From Chondrosia reniformis (lineage: Eukaryota > Porifera > Demospongiae > Chondrillida > Chondrillidae): DNA of 64,000 nucleotides. Below the pieces are notes generated by a model that was not told the origin of the DNA, made no database searches, and was given only the letters and a program-made list of their open reading frames with translations. Below, piece after piece: positions 47,478 to 59,717 of this stretch (within the stretch, counting starts at the first letter, position 1; every line of letters begins with the position of its first letter). A program made the position numbers and the translations under genes. The stretch covers positions 3,695,501-3,759,500 of the forward strand of contig OX359195.1 in the NCBI GenBank assembly GCA_947172415.1, given 5' to 3'.

Positions 47478-47774
47478 CATACTAGTTGTATGTACTAGTT
47501 TTATGTACTCGTTCTATGTACTAATTGCAGTACCAGGTGTATGTACTATTTGTGTGTACTAGATGTATTTACTAAATGTGTGAACTATTTGTATGTACTC
47601 GTTGTTTGTATTACTTGTATGTACACATTAGTAGTTGTATGTACTCAATTTTATGTATTAGTAGTATGTTCTAATTGTATGTACTAGTTTATGTACTAGT
47701 TGAATGTACTAGTTATGTACTAATTGTATGTACTATTTGTATGTACTATTTATACTAGTATTATATGTATATTA
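47478..47774. repeat. Short 13-bp satellite block
   Basis: About 300 bp of satellite between the DNA transposon relic and the next retroelement. A similar 100-bp piece lies at 45984-46084. Confidence 0.9.
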
Positions 47775-47867
47775 ATATTATTATTATTATTTAATTATTA
47801 TTGAAACACACCAGTGAAGGTGCAAAAAAACAAAAAAACAGAGACAAATGCAAAATGATTAAAATGG

Positions 47868-48275
47868 TTACATGGTTGATGCTGAAGACACAATAATGTT
47901 TAATTCATGTTGACTGAAGTGAGGAATGACAGTGTGAGTGTCTCGAATTTCTCTAATTAGATAGCCCACAGCAACATCATCAGTGGAATAGGATTTACAA
48001 TGCGAGTTTCCATACTTATAATTATACCCTACAAAGCTTGAATTGCAAACTTGAGAGCTGTCCCAAAATACAGAACGGATAAGTCTAGATGGGTGAGAAG
48101 ATGCACTTGATAGTAGTTTCTTAAATCTAGAATAAATGATGTTATAGATAGAGACCTTAAAATAATCAGAGGCTCTACCAGACCAACCGACCCGCAATTT
48201 CTGAGTCTTGTACCAGTGCAGTAACAGGCGGACAACAGGCTTGGGCATCCTTCTATCCAGCAGTTTCTGAAACAA
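47868..48275 (-). pseudogene. ORF2, remaining C-terminal part with internal deletion
   Basis: The frame resumes with FQKLLDRRMPKPVVRLLLHW and GWSGRASDYFKVS, the region just after the first catalytic motif. At about 48150 it jumps to IYNIIYSRFKKLLSSASS, which is C-terminal. The segment with the GxxQG and YADD motifs is therefore missing. The frame ends at 47868. Confidence 0.78.
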
Positions 48276-48305
48276 AATGCTGTAGTCAACAGTGTCAAAG
48301 GCTTT

Positions 48306-49368
48306 TTATGCATTAATCAGACAAGCATATACTTTAGAACCCTTATTCAAGTAACGGTTAATGACAGCTTTCAAGGCACCAGTACACAAGGTGGTAGAGA
48401 AGCCCGGTTTGAAGCCAAATTGTAGATCACTGGTGATTAGGTATTGACTCCAGGTAGTAAGAATAGACCACTCAGGAACTTTACTGAGAGAAGATGCAAG
48501 GGCAATTCCACGGTAATTTGCAGAGAGAGATGGATCTTTAGAACCCTTAGGTATTGGCTGAATAGTGGCATCACGGAGTACAGACGGCATGAACCCGTGT
48601 CTCAGCAGTGATGTTAACAGACGTGCAAGAAAATGATGTAATGAAGCAGGTGGATTCAGAATATGGTCTAAAGCCAGTGAGTCACCACCAACCTTTCCAT
48701 GCTTGAGCTTCCCAATGGCCTCCTGGATTGTTTCCAATGACACAAATATGGGAGCAATATCCGCTGAAGTTAGAACTGATTCAAGATTATCTAGCAGTTC
48801 TGTAGTGACAGAACTGTCAATGGAGTTGTACAGGCGCTTGAAACTATTGGACCACAGATTGGCAATGTTGACAGACCCAGTAACATTATCAACAACTGGA
48901 TATGAAGGACCCGTTTTTTCTACCGACAGCTCGATGCACTTCAGACCAGAAACCGCGGTTAGGGTCTTGAAGTAATGCTTCAACCAACTTTTCATGTCTG
49001 ATATGCCCCTGTCTTCTCCTTACCCGTCGGACAGCATACTTGTATCTATGGTGGCAATGCTTTTTGAGCTGAAATAGAACACCAGCAGAAGGGGAACCAG
49101 CATCAAGCCAGAGCTTATGCCACCGCTGGCTAGCCTGTAATTCTGGTTTGACAAACTGTGACCACCCAGCGATGCAGGGTTGTTTGCCAGGTCCTTTGCA
49201 TGGGATTGAACAGTCTGCAGCATCCTTAAGGCACTTAACAAGCTGATCACACACTTGCTCAATCTGTTGCTGATGAGCTGTGCAGGTTGGATTGAAACAG
49301 AAGATGATGTCATCGTTCAGCTCAACGTTCATAGACTCTAGTGCACGCCCAACTATATTCTGGAACAC
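48306..49368 (-). pseudogene. ORF2, linker and N-terminal half of reverse transcriptase
   Basis: Two overlapping frames. The upper (49368-48889) is the linker between endonuclease and RT (WHKLWLDAGSPSAGVLFQLK). The lower (48995-48306) has GKLKHGKVGGDSLALDHI, LRDATIQPIPKGSKDPSLSA, NYRGIALASSLSKV and FGFKPGFSTTLCTGALKAVI, which are RT finger and palm motifs. The frame ends at TAA in KVYACLINA, where the first catalytic Asp motif should come, so an Asp-to-Asn change and a stop have destroyed it. Confidence 0.82.
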
Positions 49369-50041
49369 ACTAATGTGATAATTATTGGCTCTATACCAAG
49401 TCCTTGTGGTAATTGTTTTAGTAGCTGTAGAAAATCTATAATCACCTGCAGTGCAGGGTGAGTCCAGACAGAAATCAAATGTGCAAAAGAGAGGTTCAAC
49501 TCACTAAGGAATGATTCCACAATGTCAGTGAAACTGCACGGTTGCTGCAACTCTGTGTTCCAATCTCCAGCAATCACCAAGACGTCATGGGTCAGGTAGA
49601 GATAAGACCGCAAAGCTCCCCAAGTGTGTCACTAAGTTGTTCATTGGCATCATCAGATCGATAATCACTTGGTAAACAGACATTCTCTAAAAGACGATTA
49701 CAGTTATGGAGGTCAATGTTGACGGCACAAAATTGATGAGATAATGCTTTAACATGCTGAATAGAGTTAACTAAGCTTTGGCAATATGGAATGGTACAAC
49801 CTCCAAAAGGACGCCCATATAACAATGCGGAGCTATCAAATCCAGATATAGCATCATTAACAAAACCATCAAAACAGAGTTTACTTAGCTCTGAATCTGA
49901 AAGCCAGTGTTCTTGTAACAGGACAATATCAGAGGAATCAAAAAGAACAGATATATAGGAAAGACCATTATTGTATCCATGAGAGTTAAATGATGCTATT
50001 AAGAGTTTCTCTTGTACCAACGTTGCATAATCATCAGTCAT
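49353..50041 (-). pseudogene. ORF2, apurinic-type endonuclease domain
   Basis: It starts at ATG 50041, which overlaps the ORF1 stop. LLIASFNSHGYNNG (Asn of the first motif), DIVLLQEHWLSD (metal-binding Glu), LYGRPFGGC and, after a frame change near 49600, LVIAGDWNTE (the GDWN motif) are in the right order for the exonuclease-endonuclease-phosphatase fold. The C-terminal SDH motif cannot be read with confidence because the frame is lost again near 49450. This domain nicks the target in APE-type elements. Confidence 0.8.
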
Positions 50042-50978
50042 TGTGGATCAGTGGTGTGGAAAATCCTAGTTGGTCCTATCTGCGCCAGATATGCAGCTCT
50101 CCGTTTCTTGCGTTCTTCTACAGGCATGTCTGGCTGTAAGAAGTACTTTTCCATTCCATTGATGCTTGACAACCGCTTCTTTCCAGCAAGGATAATTCGC
50201 CTGTCCCAAGGACAGTTGAGCTTAATGAGAATAGGTCTAGGGCGGGTGGGTTCAGATGTGCAAGAGGAGTGAGTAGTTGGCAGTGAGCCGTTCTATTCCG
50301 AGACATTGCTTGACTGTTGCTTTCTTGTCTGCTGGAGTTGCTTTAACTGTTTGCCCAGCCTGAATGTGTCTTTGACAACAATATGACTGCCAGCAGCAGC
50401 CTGCAGAAAATCACAAACAATTGAAAGATCCTTATCTTCCGGGATACCAAAAAGGACAACATTACTTCCGCATTCGAGCGTGTCAGGAGCTTGCCTTTGA
50501 GACGAACCACTATGCAAATTTGTATTGGACCCATTCTCGGACACAGAGGGAGTAGAGAGAGAGTATTGAAGACGTTTTTCAGTACCCTTGAGACGGGAGC
50601 AGACATCTACTCCCAAAGTGCGAACATCCTCAGACACTCGCTCAATGCCACGCAGAGGGAGAAGCTGAGGCATCTGAAGGAGATCCTCCGCAGAGTAGAT
50701 GACCTCTGGTAGACAAGCATTGCTAACCAGCGTATCAAAAGCCTCGATAATATCATCAAGGTTGGCCAGTTCTTGAGAGCATACCATCGAGCTTCGTGGC
50801 ACTTTCTTCTCCAGCTTTAATCTCGACAGATCAGTGCTGCAATCGCTCCACAGAATGTCCTTAGCAGCACGGATCGACTTAGCATCATATTTGGTCAAGA
50901 TCTGGTTCCGAATTGAATCACAGCCATTACGCTGGAAAAAGCCTTGAGGTAAGCCAACAACCCATTGGTGAGCGCCAT
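50038..50978 (-). pseudogene. ORF1 protein of the APE-type non-LTR element
   Basis: ATG 50978 begins MALTNGLLAYLKAF, then the frame shifts within a T run near 50941. The main frame (50898-50293) contains a helical stretch followed by SNVVLFGIPEDKDLSIVCDF and IVVKDTFRLGK, an RRM-like RNA-binding segment as in CR1/L2-type ORF1 proteins. A further frame change near 50300 leads to LIKLNCPWDRRIILAGKKRL and the end of the protein at TGA 50038-50040. It would bind the element RNA. At least two small indels make it non-functional. Confidence 0.78.
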
Positions 50979-50998
50979 CTTATCCCTCTATACGTCTA

Positions 50999-53900
50999 TA
51001 TATACTAGGTATATGTACTAGTTGTATGTACCAGTTGTATGTACCAGTTGTATGTACTAGTTGTATGAACTAGCTATGTACTAGTTGTATGTACTAGTCT
51101 ATGCACTAGTTTTATGTGCTAGTTGTAAGTACTAGTTGTATGTACTAGTTGTATGTACTTGTTGTAGGACTAGTTTTATGTTCTAGTACTAGTTATATTT
51201 ACTAGTTGTAGGTACTTGTTGTATGTACACAATTTAATGTAGTATTTGCATGTTCTAATTGTATATACTAGTTTTTGTAGTGGTTGTATGTAGTAGTTGT
51301 ATGTAGTAGTTGTGTGTACTAGTAACTAGTTTTATGTAGTAGTTATATATTCCAATTGTATGTACTAGTTGTAGGTACTAGTTGTATGTACTCAACTGTA
51401 TGTAGCAGTTGTATGTACTTGTTGTATGTACTTAGTTGTATGTACTAGTAACTAGTTCTATGTACTAGTTGTACGTACTAGTTGTATGAACTAATTGAAT
51501 GCAGTAGTTGTAGGTTCTGGAACTAGTTATAATAGGTACTAAATAGGTATATACTAGTTGTATGTACCTGATGGTTGTACTAATTGCATATATATACTAG
51601 TTTTAGGTTCTAGTTGTAAGTCCTAGTTGTATGACCAAGTAACTAGTTGTATGTGCTAGTTGTATGTACTAGTTGTTAGTCCTAGTTGTATGAACTAGTT
51701 GTATGTACTAGTTATATGTAATAGATGTATGGACTAGTTGTGTGTAATTCTTATATGTACTAGTTGTATGTACTAGTTGTATGTCCTAGTTGTATGTACT
51801 ACTTTTATGAACTAGTTGTATGTACTAGTTGTAAGAATTATTTATATATACTAATTGTATATACTAGTTGTATGTACTAATTGTATGTCCTATTTGTATG
51901 TACTAGTTCTGTGTACTAGATGTATGTAACAGTTGTATGTACAAGTGTATGTAATATTAAATGTCCCAGTTATATGTGTATGTACTAGCTATATATAGTA
52001 TTTGTGGGTACTAGTTATTTGTACTAGTTGTATGTACTAGTTGTATGCACTAGTTGTAGGTTCTAATACTAGTTATACTAAGTACTAGGAAGGTACTAGT
52101 TATATATATTAGTAACTAGTTGAATGTACTAGTTGTGTGTATTAGTTGTATGTACTAGTTGCATGTACTAGTTGTACATACTAGTTGCAGCTTCTACGAC
52201 TAGTTATACTAAGTAGTAGGTAGGTACTATTTGTATGTACTAGTTGTTTGTACTAATTGCATGTACTAGTTGCATGTAATAGTTGTGTGCATATACTAGT
52301 TACATGTACAACTTGTATGTACTAGTTGTATGTACGAGTTGTATGTACTAGTTGTATGTACTAGTTGTATGTACTAATTATATGTACTAGTTGTATTTAC
52401 TAACTGTATGTAGTAGTTGTACGTACTAGTTGTATATATGTACTAGATTTGTACCAGTTGTATGTACTAGTTGTATACCCTAGTTGTATGCATTATTTAT
52501 ATGTACCAGTTCTATATGTTTGTACTAGTTTTATGCACTAGTTGAAGTTACTAGCTGTATATACTACTAGTTGTATGTACTAGTTATATATATATATGCT
52601 AGATATGTACCAGTTGTATGTATTAGTGGTATATACTAGCTGTATGCACTAGCTATGTACTAGTTGTATGTACTAGTTACATGTAAAATTTATATGTGTA
52701 TGTACTAGTTATATGTACCAGTTTATTTGCTAGGCGTATATACTAGTTGTATGTACTAGTTGTATATATGTATTAAATATGTACCAGTTGCATCTACTAG
52801 TTGTATGTACTAGTTTTATCTACTCGTTTTATGTACTAGTTCTAATTAATAGTTGTAGTACTAGTTGTATATACTAGCTGTATGTACTAGTTGTATGTAC
52901 TAGTTGTATGTAGTAAGAGTGGTTATATTTAAGTTGTTGGTAGTAGTTGTATGTTCTAGGACTAGTTATATTGTTGTTTGTAGGTACATATTTGTATGTA
53001 TAAGTTGTATGTACTAATTCTATATACTAGTTGTAGAATTAGTTCTATGTCCTAGTTTTATGTACTAGTTGTATGTACTAGTCCTGGTTATATTTGTTAG
53101 TTGTAGGTACTAGTTTTGTACACTAGTTGTATGGACTAGTTGTGGGTACTAGTGGTATGTACTAGTACTCGTGGTATTTACTAGTTGTATGTACTATTTG
53201 TATGTACTAGTTGTAGTACTAGTTGTATTTACTAGTTATATGTACTCGTTTTATGTTCTAGTTTTATTTAATAATTGTATATACTAGTTGTAGAATTAGT
53301 TGTATGTACTAGTACTAGTTAAATTTTCTAGTTGTAGTTACTAGTTGTATGTAGTCTTGTATGTACTATTTGTTTGTACTAGTCACTAGTTGTATTTAGT
53401 TGCTGTATATTCTAATTGTATGTATTTATTGTATGAACTAGTTGTATGTACTAGTTGTATGTGCTAGTTGTACGTACTCCTTGTACGTACTAGTTTTATG
53501 GACTAGTTGTAAGATCTAGTTGTATGCATTAGTTGTAAATACTAATTGTATGAACTAATTGTATGCATTAGTTACATGTACTTGTTTTATGTACTCGTTT
53601 CTAGTTTTATTGACTAGTTAAAGGTACTAGTTGTATGTACTAATTGTGTGTACTGGTTTTATGTACTAGTTGTGTGTACTAGTAACTAGTTGTATATACT
53701 AGTTGCATGTACTAGTTGCATATCTATACTAGATATATACCAATTGTTTGAACTTGTTGTATGTACTAGTTTAATGTACTAGCTTTGTTCTAGTTGTATG
53801 TACTATTTGTATATACTGGTTTTATTTACTCATTCTTAATACAATTTTTATGTACTAGTTTTAGAACTAGTTGTATGTACTAGTTGTAGGTACTAGTTGT

Positions 53901-54032
53901 ATCTACTAGTGGTATGTACTATTTATATGTACTAGTTATATGTGCATGTTCTAGTTATATGTAGTAGTTGTGTGTACTAGTTATATGTAATAGTTATATG
54001 TACTTGTTGTAAGTACTAGTTGTATGTACTAG
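50999..54032. repeat. 13-bp satellite array, eighth block
   Basis: Satellite between the APE-type element and the first hairpin-headed repeat. Variants with TATATATGTACTAGATATGTACC recur near 52440, 52590, 52760 and 53720. No gene is seen. Confidence 0.93.
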
Positions 54033-54632
54033 TTGTACAGTGAAGCTTAGCTATAAATTCATGAATCCTACAACTCCCTTGCTAATAGGATTCATGCATA
54101 TAGCTAATGCTTCACTTTGTAACATCTCTTCCTTGTTTCTGTGCTTTTTGTACCATCTCTACATCTTCTCTATTTTTGTAGAATATTTTTGTTCTCTAGT
54201 TTCTGTCCTTTTTATGGAGTATAAGCTAGGAAATTTGATTGTATATAACCCCATTTTAGTTGCGCAATCTTTGACTGAATATGACGCATTACAAAGGCAG
54301 ATTTATTGAGGCCTTGGCTGTGGGGCCATGAAAACTGTCATATTCAATTATAGCGTTATCGCTCTAGCTTCTACAAAAGAATGCAGCTCGGAAACTTGTA
54401 ATAGTCTCGTTTAACAATTAGTCCTAAAGCTTATATAGTTTTTAAGTTATGGCTGTCAAAGAAGAAGAAAAAGAAGAAGAAAAATATGAAGAAGAACAAT
54501 ATGGGAATTTTTAAAGTTTATTATTTTGCCAGCAGGACATATTCGCTTGCCTTTAAGGTCTATTTAGAGTATGGATATTGTATATTTAGCTATGCAGAGC
54601 CTTGTTTTGTTGATTTTCGGCTTATTATGGGA
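54033..54632 (+). mobile_element. Hairpin-headed non-coding repeat, copy 1
   Basis: About 600 bp homologous to 57916-58636. It begins with a 31-bp-arm hairpin (AGTGAAGC... at 54039 to ...GCTTCACT at 54116) whose loop holds CAACTCCCTTGCT. After it come TTCTCTAGTTTCTG, a TGACTGAATATGACG segment, a GAA-rich run near 54462-54500, and CGCTTGCCTTTAAGG near 54551. No coding frame is shared with copy 2. The outer part of the left arm is missing compared with copy 2. I do not recognise the family; it may be a non-autonomous element. Confidence 0.65.
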
Positions 54633-55987
54633 TTAGTATGTATTAGTTGTATGTACTAGTTGTACTTACAAGTTACAAGTTGAATGGTCTAGTTGTATGC
54701 ACTAGTTGTATGTTCCAGTTGAAAGCACTAGTTGTATTTACTAGTTGTATGTACTAGTTGTATGTACTATATAGTAAGTAGTTGTATGTACTAGTTGTAT
54801 GTACTAGTTGATTGTATAAGTTGTATGAACTAGTTGGACTTACTAATTACTAGTTGTATGGTCTAGTTGTGTGTATTAGTTCTATGTTCCAGTTGTATGC
54901 TCAAGTTGTATGTACTAGCTGTATGTACTAGTTGTATGTACTAATTGTATGTACTAGGTGTATCCACTAGTTCTAGTTATATTTACTAGTTTTAGGGACT
55001 AGTTGCATGTATTAGTTTTATGTATTCGTTCTATATACTAGTTCTATGTACTAGTTGGAATACCAGTTTATTGCACTAGTTGTATGAACTAGTTGTATGT
55101 ACTAGATACCAGTTGGATGTCCTACTTGTATGTACTAGTTATATGTACTAGTTGTATGTACTAGTTGAGTGTAATTGTTGTATCTACTAATTATATTTAC
55201 TAGTTGTAGTTACTGGCTTTATGTACTACTTGTATGTACTAGTTGTATGTACTAGTTTTATGTACAGTTGTCTATATTACTTGATTGTACTAGTTGTACT
55301 TACTAATTACTAGTTGTATGGTCTAGTTGTATGGACTAGCTGTATGTTCCATTTTTAAGTACTAGTTGAATGTACTAGTTCTATGTTTTAGTTGTATGGA
55401 CTGGTTGCATGTATTAGTTGTATGTACTAGTACTAGTTATATTTACTAGTTGTTGGTACAAGTTTTATGTACTAGCTGTATTTAGTAGTTTATGTACCAA
55501 TAGTATGTACTATATATGTACTAGATATGTACCAGTTTTATGTACTGGTTGTATGTACTAGTTGTATGCACAAGCTATGTACTAATTGTATTTACTACTG
55601 GTATGAACTAGTTTTATGCACTCGTTCTATATACTGATTGTATGTATTAGTTAAATGTACTAGTTCTGTGTATTAGTAGTGTGTACTAGTTGTACTTACA
55701 AGTTACTAGTTGAATGGTCTAGTTGTATGTACTAGTTGTATGTTCCAGTTGAAAAACTAGTTGTAGAACTAGTTGTATGTACTAGTTATATGTACTAGTA
55801 TTTTGGACTAGTTGAATCTACTTGTTTTATGTCCTAGTTGTATATACTTGTTGTAGTACTAGCTATATGTACTAGTTGTATGCTCTATGTGTATGTTCTA
55901 GTAAAATGTACAAGTTGTATGTACTAGTCGTATGTAGCAGTTGTAACTACTATGTATAAGTACTACTATATATACTGGTTGCATGTA
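54633..55987. repeat. 13-bp satellite array, ninth and last block
   Basis: Satellite that ends near 55990, where it gives way to the heptamer repeat. A word such as ACTTACAAGTTACAAGTTGA / ACTTACAAGTTACTAGTTGA recurs near 54664 and 55693, a local duplication. No gene is seen. Confidence 0.93.
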
Positions 55988-56085
55988 CAAATCCATAATC
56001 CATAATCCATAATCGATAATTGTTAATTGATAATCTATAATCCATAATCAATAATCGATCTTCGAAAATCGATAATCCATAATCG

Positions 56086-56123
<38 letters not shown>

Positions 56124-56124
56124 T

Positions 56125-56157
<33 letters not shown>

Positions 56158-57915
56158 GATCAATAATCCATAAGCAATACTCAATATTCAATACTCAATA
56201 ATCAATAATCCCTAATCTATAATCAATAAACCATAATCAATAACAAATAACCAATAACCAATAACCAAAACCCATAATCCATTAACAATAATGAATCATA
56301 CATAATCTATAATCCATAATTCATGATCAATAATAAATAATCAATAATTGATAATCAATAATCCATAATCGATAATCCAAAATCCATAATCGATAATCCA
56401 TAATCCATAATCCATAATCCAAAATCCATAATCCAAAATCCATCATCCAAAATGAATAATCAATAATACATTATCAAAATTCAATTATGAATAGTTGAAA
56501 ATCAATTATCCATAATCAATAATCAATAATTCAAAATCCCTTATCAATAAACAATAAACAATAACCAATAAACAATAACTAATACCCCATAACCCATTAT
56601 AAATTATCAATCATACAAAATCAAATATCATTATTCGGTAATCAATAATCACTAATTGATAATCGATAATCCATAATCCATAATCTATAATCGATAATCC
56701 CTTTTCCAAAATAAATAAACCATAACCAATAACCAAAAATCCATAATCCATTTTCAATACTCAATCATACATAATCAATAATCAATTATGAATAATCGAT
56801 AATCGAATATACATCATCAATAATTAATAATTAATATTCGATAATCCATAATCCATAATCATTAATTGATAAGCATTAATCAATAAGCAAATATCAATAA
56901 TCGATAATCGATTATGGATAATGGATCATCAATTGTAGATAATGAATAATCGACAAACGATAATGGATAATCGGTAATCGATAATCCATAATCAATAATC
57001 CATATTCCATAATCAATAAACAATAAATCATAACCAATAACCAATAACCCCTAATCCATTATCAATAAGAAATCATACTAAATCGATAAATCATAATTAA
57101 AAGTCAATTCTCAATAATCAATAATCGATGATCCATAATCGATAATCGTTAATCGATAATTTATAATCGATATTAGATACACAATAATCCCATATCGAAA
57201 ATCATTAATCAATGATAAAATAACAATAATCGATTATTGATTATCCATCTTCAATAATCAATAATTCATAATCCATAATCCATTATGAATAATCCATAAT
57301 CCATAATCAATACTCCATAATCCATAATCCATTATCAATAATCCATAATCCATAATCAATAATCCGTAATAAATAATCGATAATTCGTAATCCATAATCT
57401 AAAATCAATAATCAATTATCGATAATGGAAAATGGATAATCCAAAATCGATAATCAATTATCCATAAGTCATAATCTATAATCAATAATCAAAAATAACT
57501 TTTCAATAATCATTAATCCATAATCCATAATCCAAAATCAATAAACTATAACCAATAACCAAAAACAAAAACAAAAGGCCGTAAGCATAATCAATTATCA
57601 ATCATGGATAATCAATAAATAATATTCAGTAATCAATAATCACTAATCAAAAATCGAAAATCCATAATCAATATACAATAAACAATAACAAATAACCAAT
57701 AACCACTAAGCCAAAATCCATTTTCAATAATCAATTATACTTAATCAATAATCAATAGTGACTAATGAACAATCAATAATCAATTATCGATAATAAATCA
57801 TGATTAATCAATAATTGAAAATCAAAAACAATAATCAATAATCAATTATCGATTATCGGTAATCGATTATACAAAATCAATAATCAATAATTGATAATCG
57901 ATTATCCATAATCAA
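55988..57915. repeat. Heptamer repeat (CCATAAT, CAATAAT, CGATAAT), first block
   Basis: Nearly pure arrays of 7-bp words of the form C(C/A/G)ATAAT, with runs of CCATAAT (for example 56090-56155) and mixed stretches. Words such as CAATAACCAATAACC mark decayed parts. The minus-strand open frame near 55950-56150 reads as a repeat of Met-Asp-Tyr-Gly-Leu-Trp-Ile and is not a gene. Confidence 0.93.
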
Positions 57916-58636
57916 TAATTAGCAAAAAGCATAGAAACAAGAAAGGGATGTTACACAGTGAAGAATTATTTATGCATGAATCATACAACACCCTTGCTTG
58001 TAGGATTCGTGCATAAATAATTCTTCACTGTGTAACATCCCTTTCTTGTTTCTATGTTTTTGTGCCATCCCTACAACTTCTACTATTTTTGTAGAAAATT
58101 TTTATTATTCTCTAGTTTCTGTACTTTTTATGGAGCATAAGCTAGGAATTATATAATAGACTATTTTGGTTTCGCAATCTTCGACTGAATATGACGTCAT
58201 TAAAATGGCGAATTTATTGAATTAATTGACTCTTGGGCCACGAAAACCGTCATGCTCAATAATAACCTTATCGCTCTCACTTCTACAAAAGAATACAGCG
58301 CGGAAAATTTGGAGTATTTTCGCTTCAGAAGTATCCCGAAAACTTACTTCCTTGTTTAGTTACAGCGGGCGAAGAAGATGAAGAAGAAGATGAAGAAGAT
58401 GAAGATGAAGAAGAAGAAAACGAAAATGGAATATTTCAAAGTTCGCCCATTTGCTAGCGGAACACAGTCGCTTGCCTTTAAGGCCAGTTTATAGTATGGC
58501 TGGTGTATTTTTAACTATACATAGCTTTTTTTCGGCGATTTTCAGCCTATTTCGGATTTTCGCTCTTATACCAATGTATAGGGAAAACGAAACAACCTGT
58601 ACCATCCCTACATAGAGAGTACTACCGTACTCTCTG
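57916..58636 (+). mobile_element. Hairpin-headed non-coding repeat, copy 2
   Basis: About 720 bp within the heptamer repeat. A hairpin with arms of about 53 bp (57930-57982 and 58000-58056) opens it, with CAACACCCTTGCT in the loop. The rest aligns with copy 1 in order: TTCTCTAGTTTCTG, CGACTGAATATGACG, a GAAGAT-rich run (58373-58422) and CGCTTGCCTTTAAGG (58469-58483). It ends with another small hairpin, AGAGAGTAC/GTACTCTCT (58614-58635). No terminal motif of a known DNA transposon or Helitron was found. Confidence 0.65.
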
Positions 58637-59422
58637 ATAATCAATAATCGATAATCGATAATGAATAATCAATTATCCAAAATTCATAATCAATAAACAA
58701 TAAATCAAAACAAACAACCAATAACCTATAACCTATAATTCATAATCCTGTATCAATAAGCAATCATTCTAAATCACTAATAGATAATTAATAATCAATA
58801 ATCAATAATCATTAATCGATTTTCAATAATCGATAATTGATAATCGATAATCTATAATCGATATTCGATAATCAATAATCTATAATCCAAAATTAAAAAT
58901 AAATAATAAATTAACAATCAATTATCAAAAATTATAATAAAGATAATAATCCATTTTCAATAATTAATAATACATAAAACATAATTGATAATTGATAATC
59001 CATAATCCATAATCCATAATGCATAAGCAAGAAACAATACACAATAAACAATAAACAATAACCCAAAACCACTAACCAGTATTATATAATCAATGATCAA
59101 TCAAACTTAATTCATAATCAATAATCAATAATGAATAATCAATAATAAATAATCCATAATAAATCATCAATAATCGATAATCAAAATACATAATCAATAA
59201 TCCACAATCCATAATCAATAATGAATAATCGATAATCCATATTCGATAATGGTTATCAATAATGGATATTCCATAACTAATAATCAATTATCCATAATCG
59301 ATAATCCATAATCCATAAATCATAATCAATAGTTTATATTCAATAATCAAAAATTCATAATCCATAACCTATAATCAATAATTCATAATCAATAATCCAT
59401 AATATATAATCCATAATCCATA
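58637..59422. repeat. Heptamer repeat, second block
   Basis: The same C(C/A/G)ATAAT repeat resumes after the hairpin-headed insert and stops where the tRNA-like array begins. It is more degenerate than the first block. No gene is seen. Confidence 0.92.
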
Positions 59423-59717
59423 ATCCGTGTTACGGATGACATCGTCTGGATACAAGGTACGAGGATGCCCTGGTTCAATGCCAGGCTGGGTCACCTGTAA
59501 AAAGACAAAAATTATAGATCTTATATATGTATTATATATCTTATATATTTTATATATTGTATGTATATGTAGAGTCAAAAGTGAGTGCTATTTAAATAGG
59601 ACTTCATTTAATACATATATTGGTTGACCCACGTGACCGATGGTGTCACGGATGACATCGCCTCGATACAAGGTACGAGGATGCACTGGTTCAATACCAG
59701 GTTGGGTCACCTGAAAC

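Larger units (their letters stand above)
47775..50998 (-). mobile_element. APE-type non-LTR retrotransposon (CR1/L2-like plan), minus strand, RT core deleted
   Basis: A two-ORF element read right to left. ORF1 (50978 to 50038) has an RRM-like segment. ORF2 has an apurinic-type endonuclease and RT. The 3' end is an (AAT)n tail (plus-strand ATTATTATT run near 47780-47803). The 5' end is just upstream of ATG 50978. ORF1 and ORF2 overlap as ATGA (50038-50041), a stop-start layout used for coupled translation in several non-LTR families. The part of RT with the catalytic Asp pair is missing. Confidence 0.83.

Noticed and set aside
54040-54309. 89-codon frame (MKLSYKFMNPTT...) in the first hairpin-headed repeat
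   Set aside because: It runs through the hairpin and is not kept in copy 2; it is hydrophobic low-complexity text without a recognisable domain.
56090-56155. Telomeric repeat
   Set aside because: CCATAAT resembles no known animal telomere repeat closely (TTAGGG/CCCTAA), and the words vary too much.
58614-58635. Helitron 3' end (small hairpin near the end of the second hairpin-headed repeat)
   Set aside because: No CTRR motif follows the hairpin, no TC start is found at the other end, and copy 1 lacks this hairpin.
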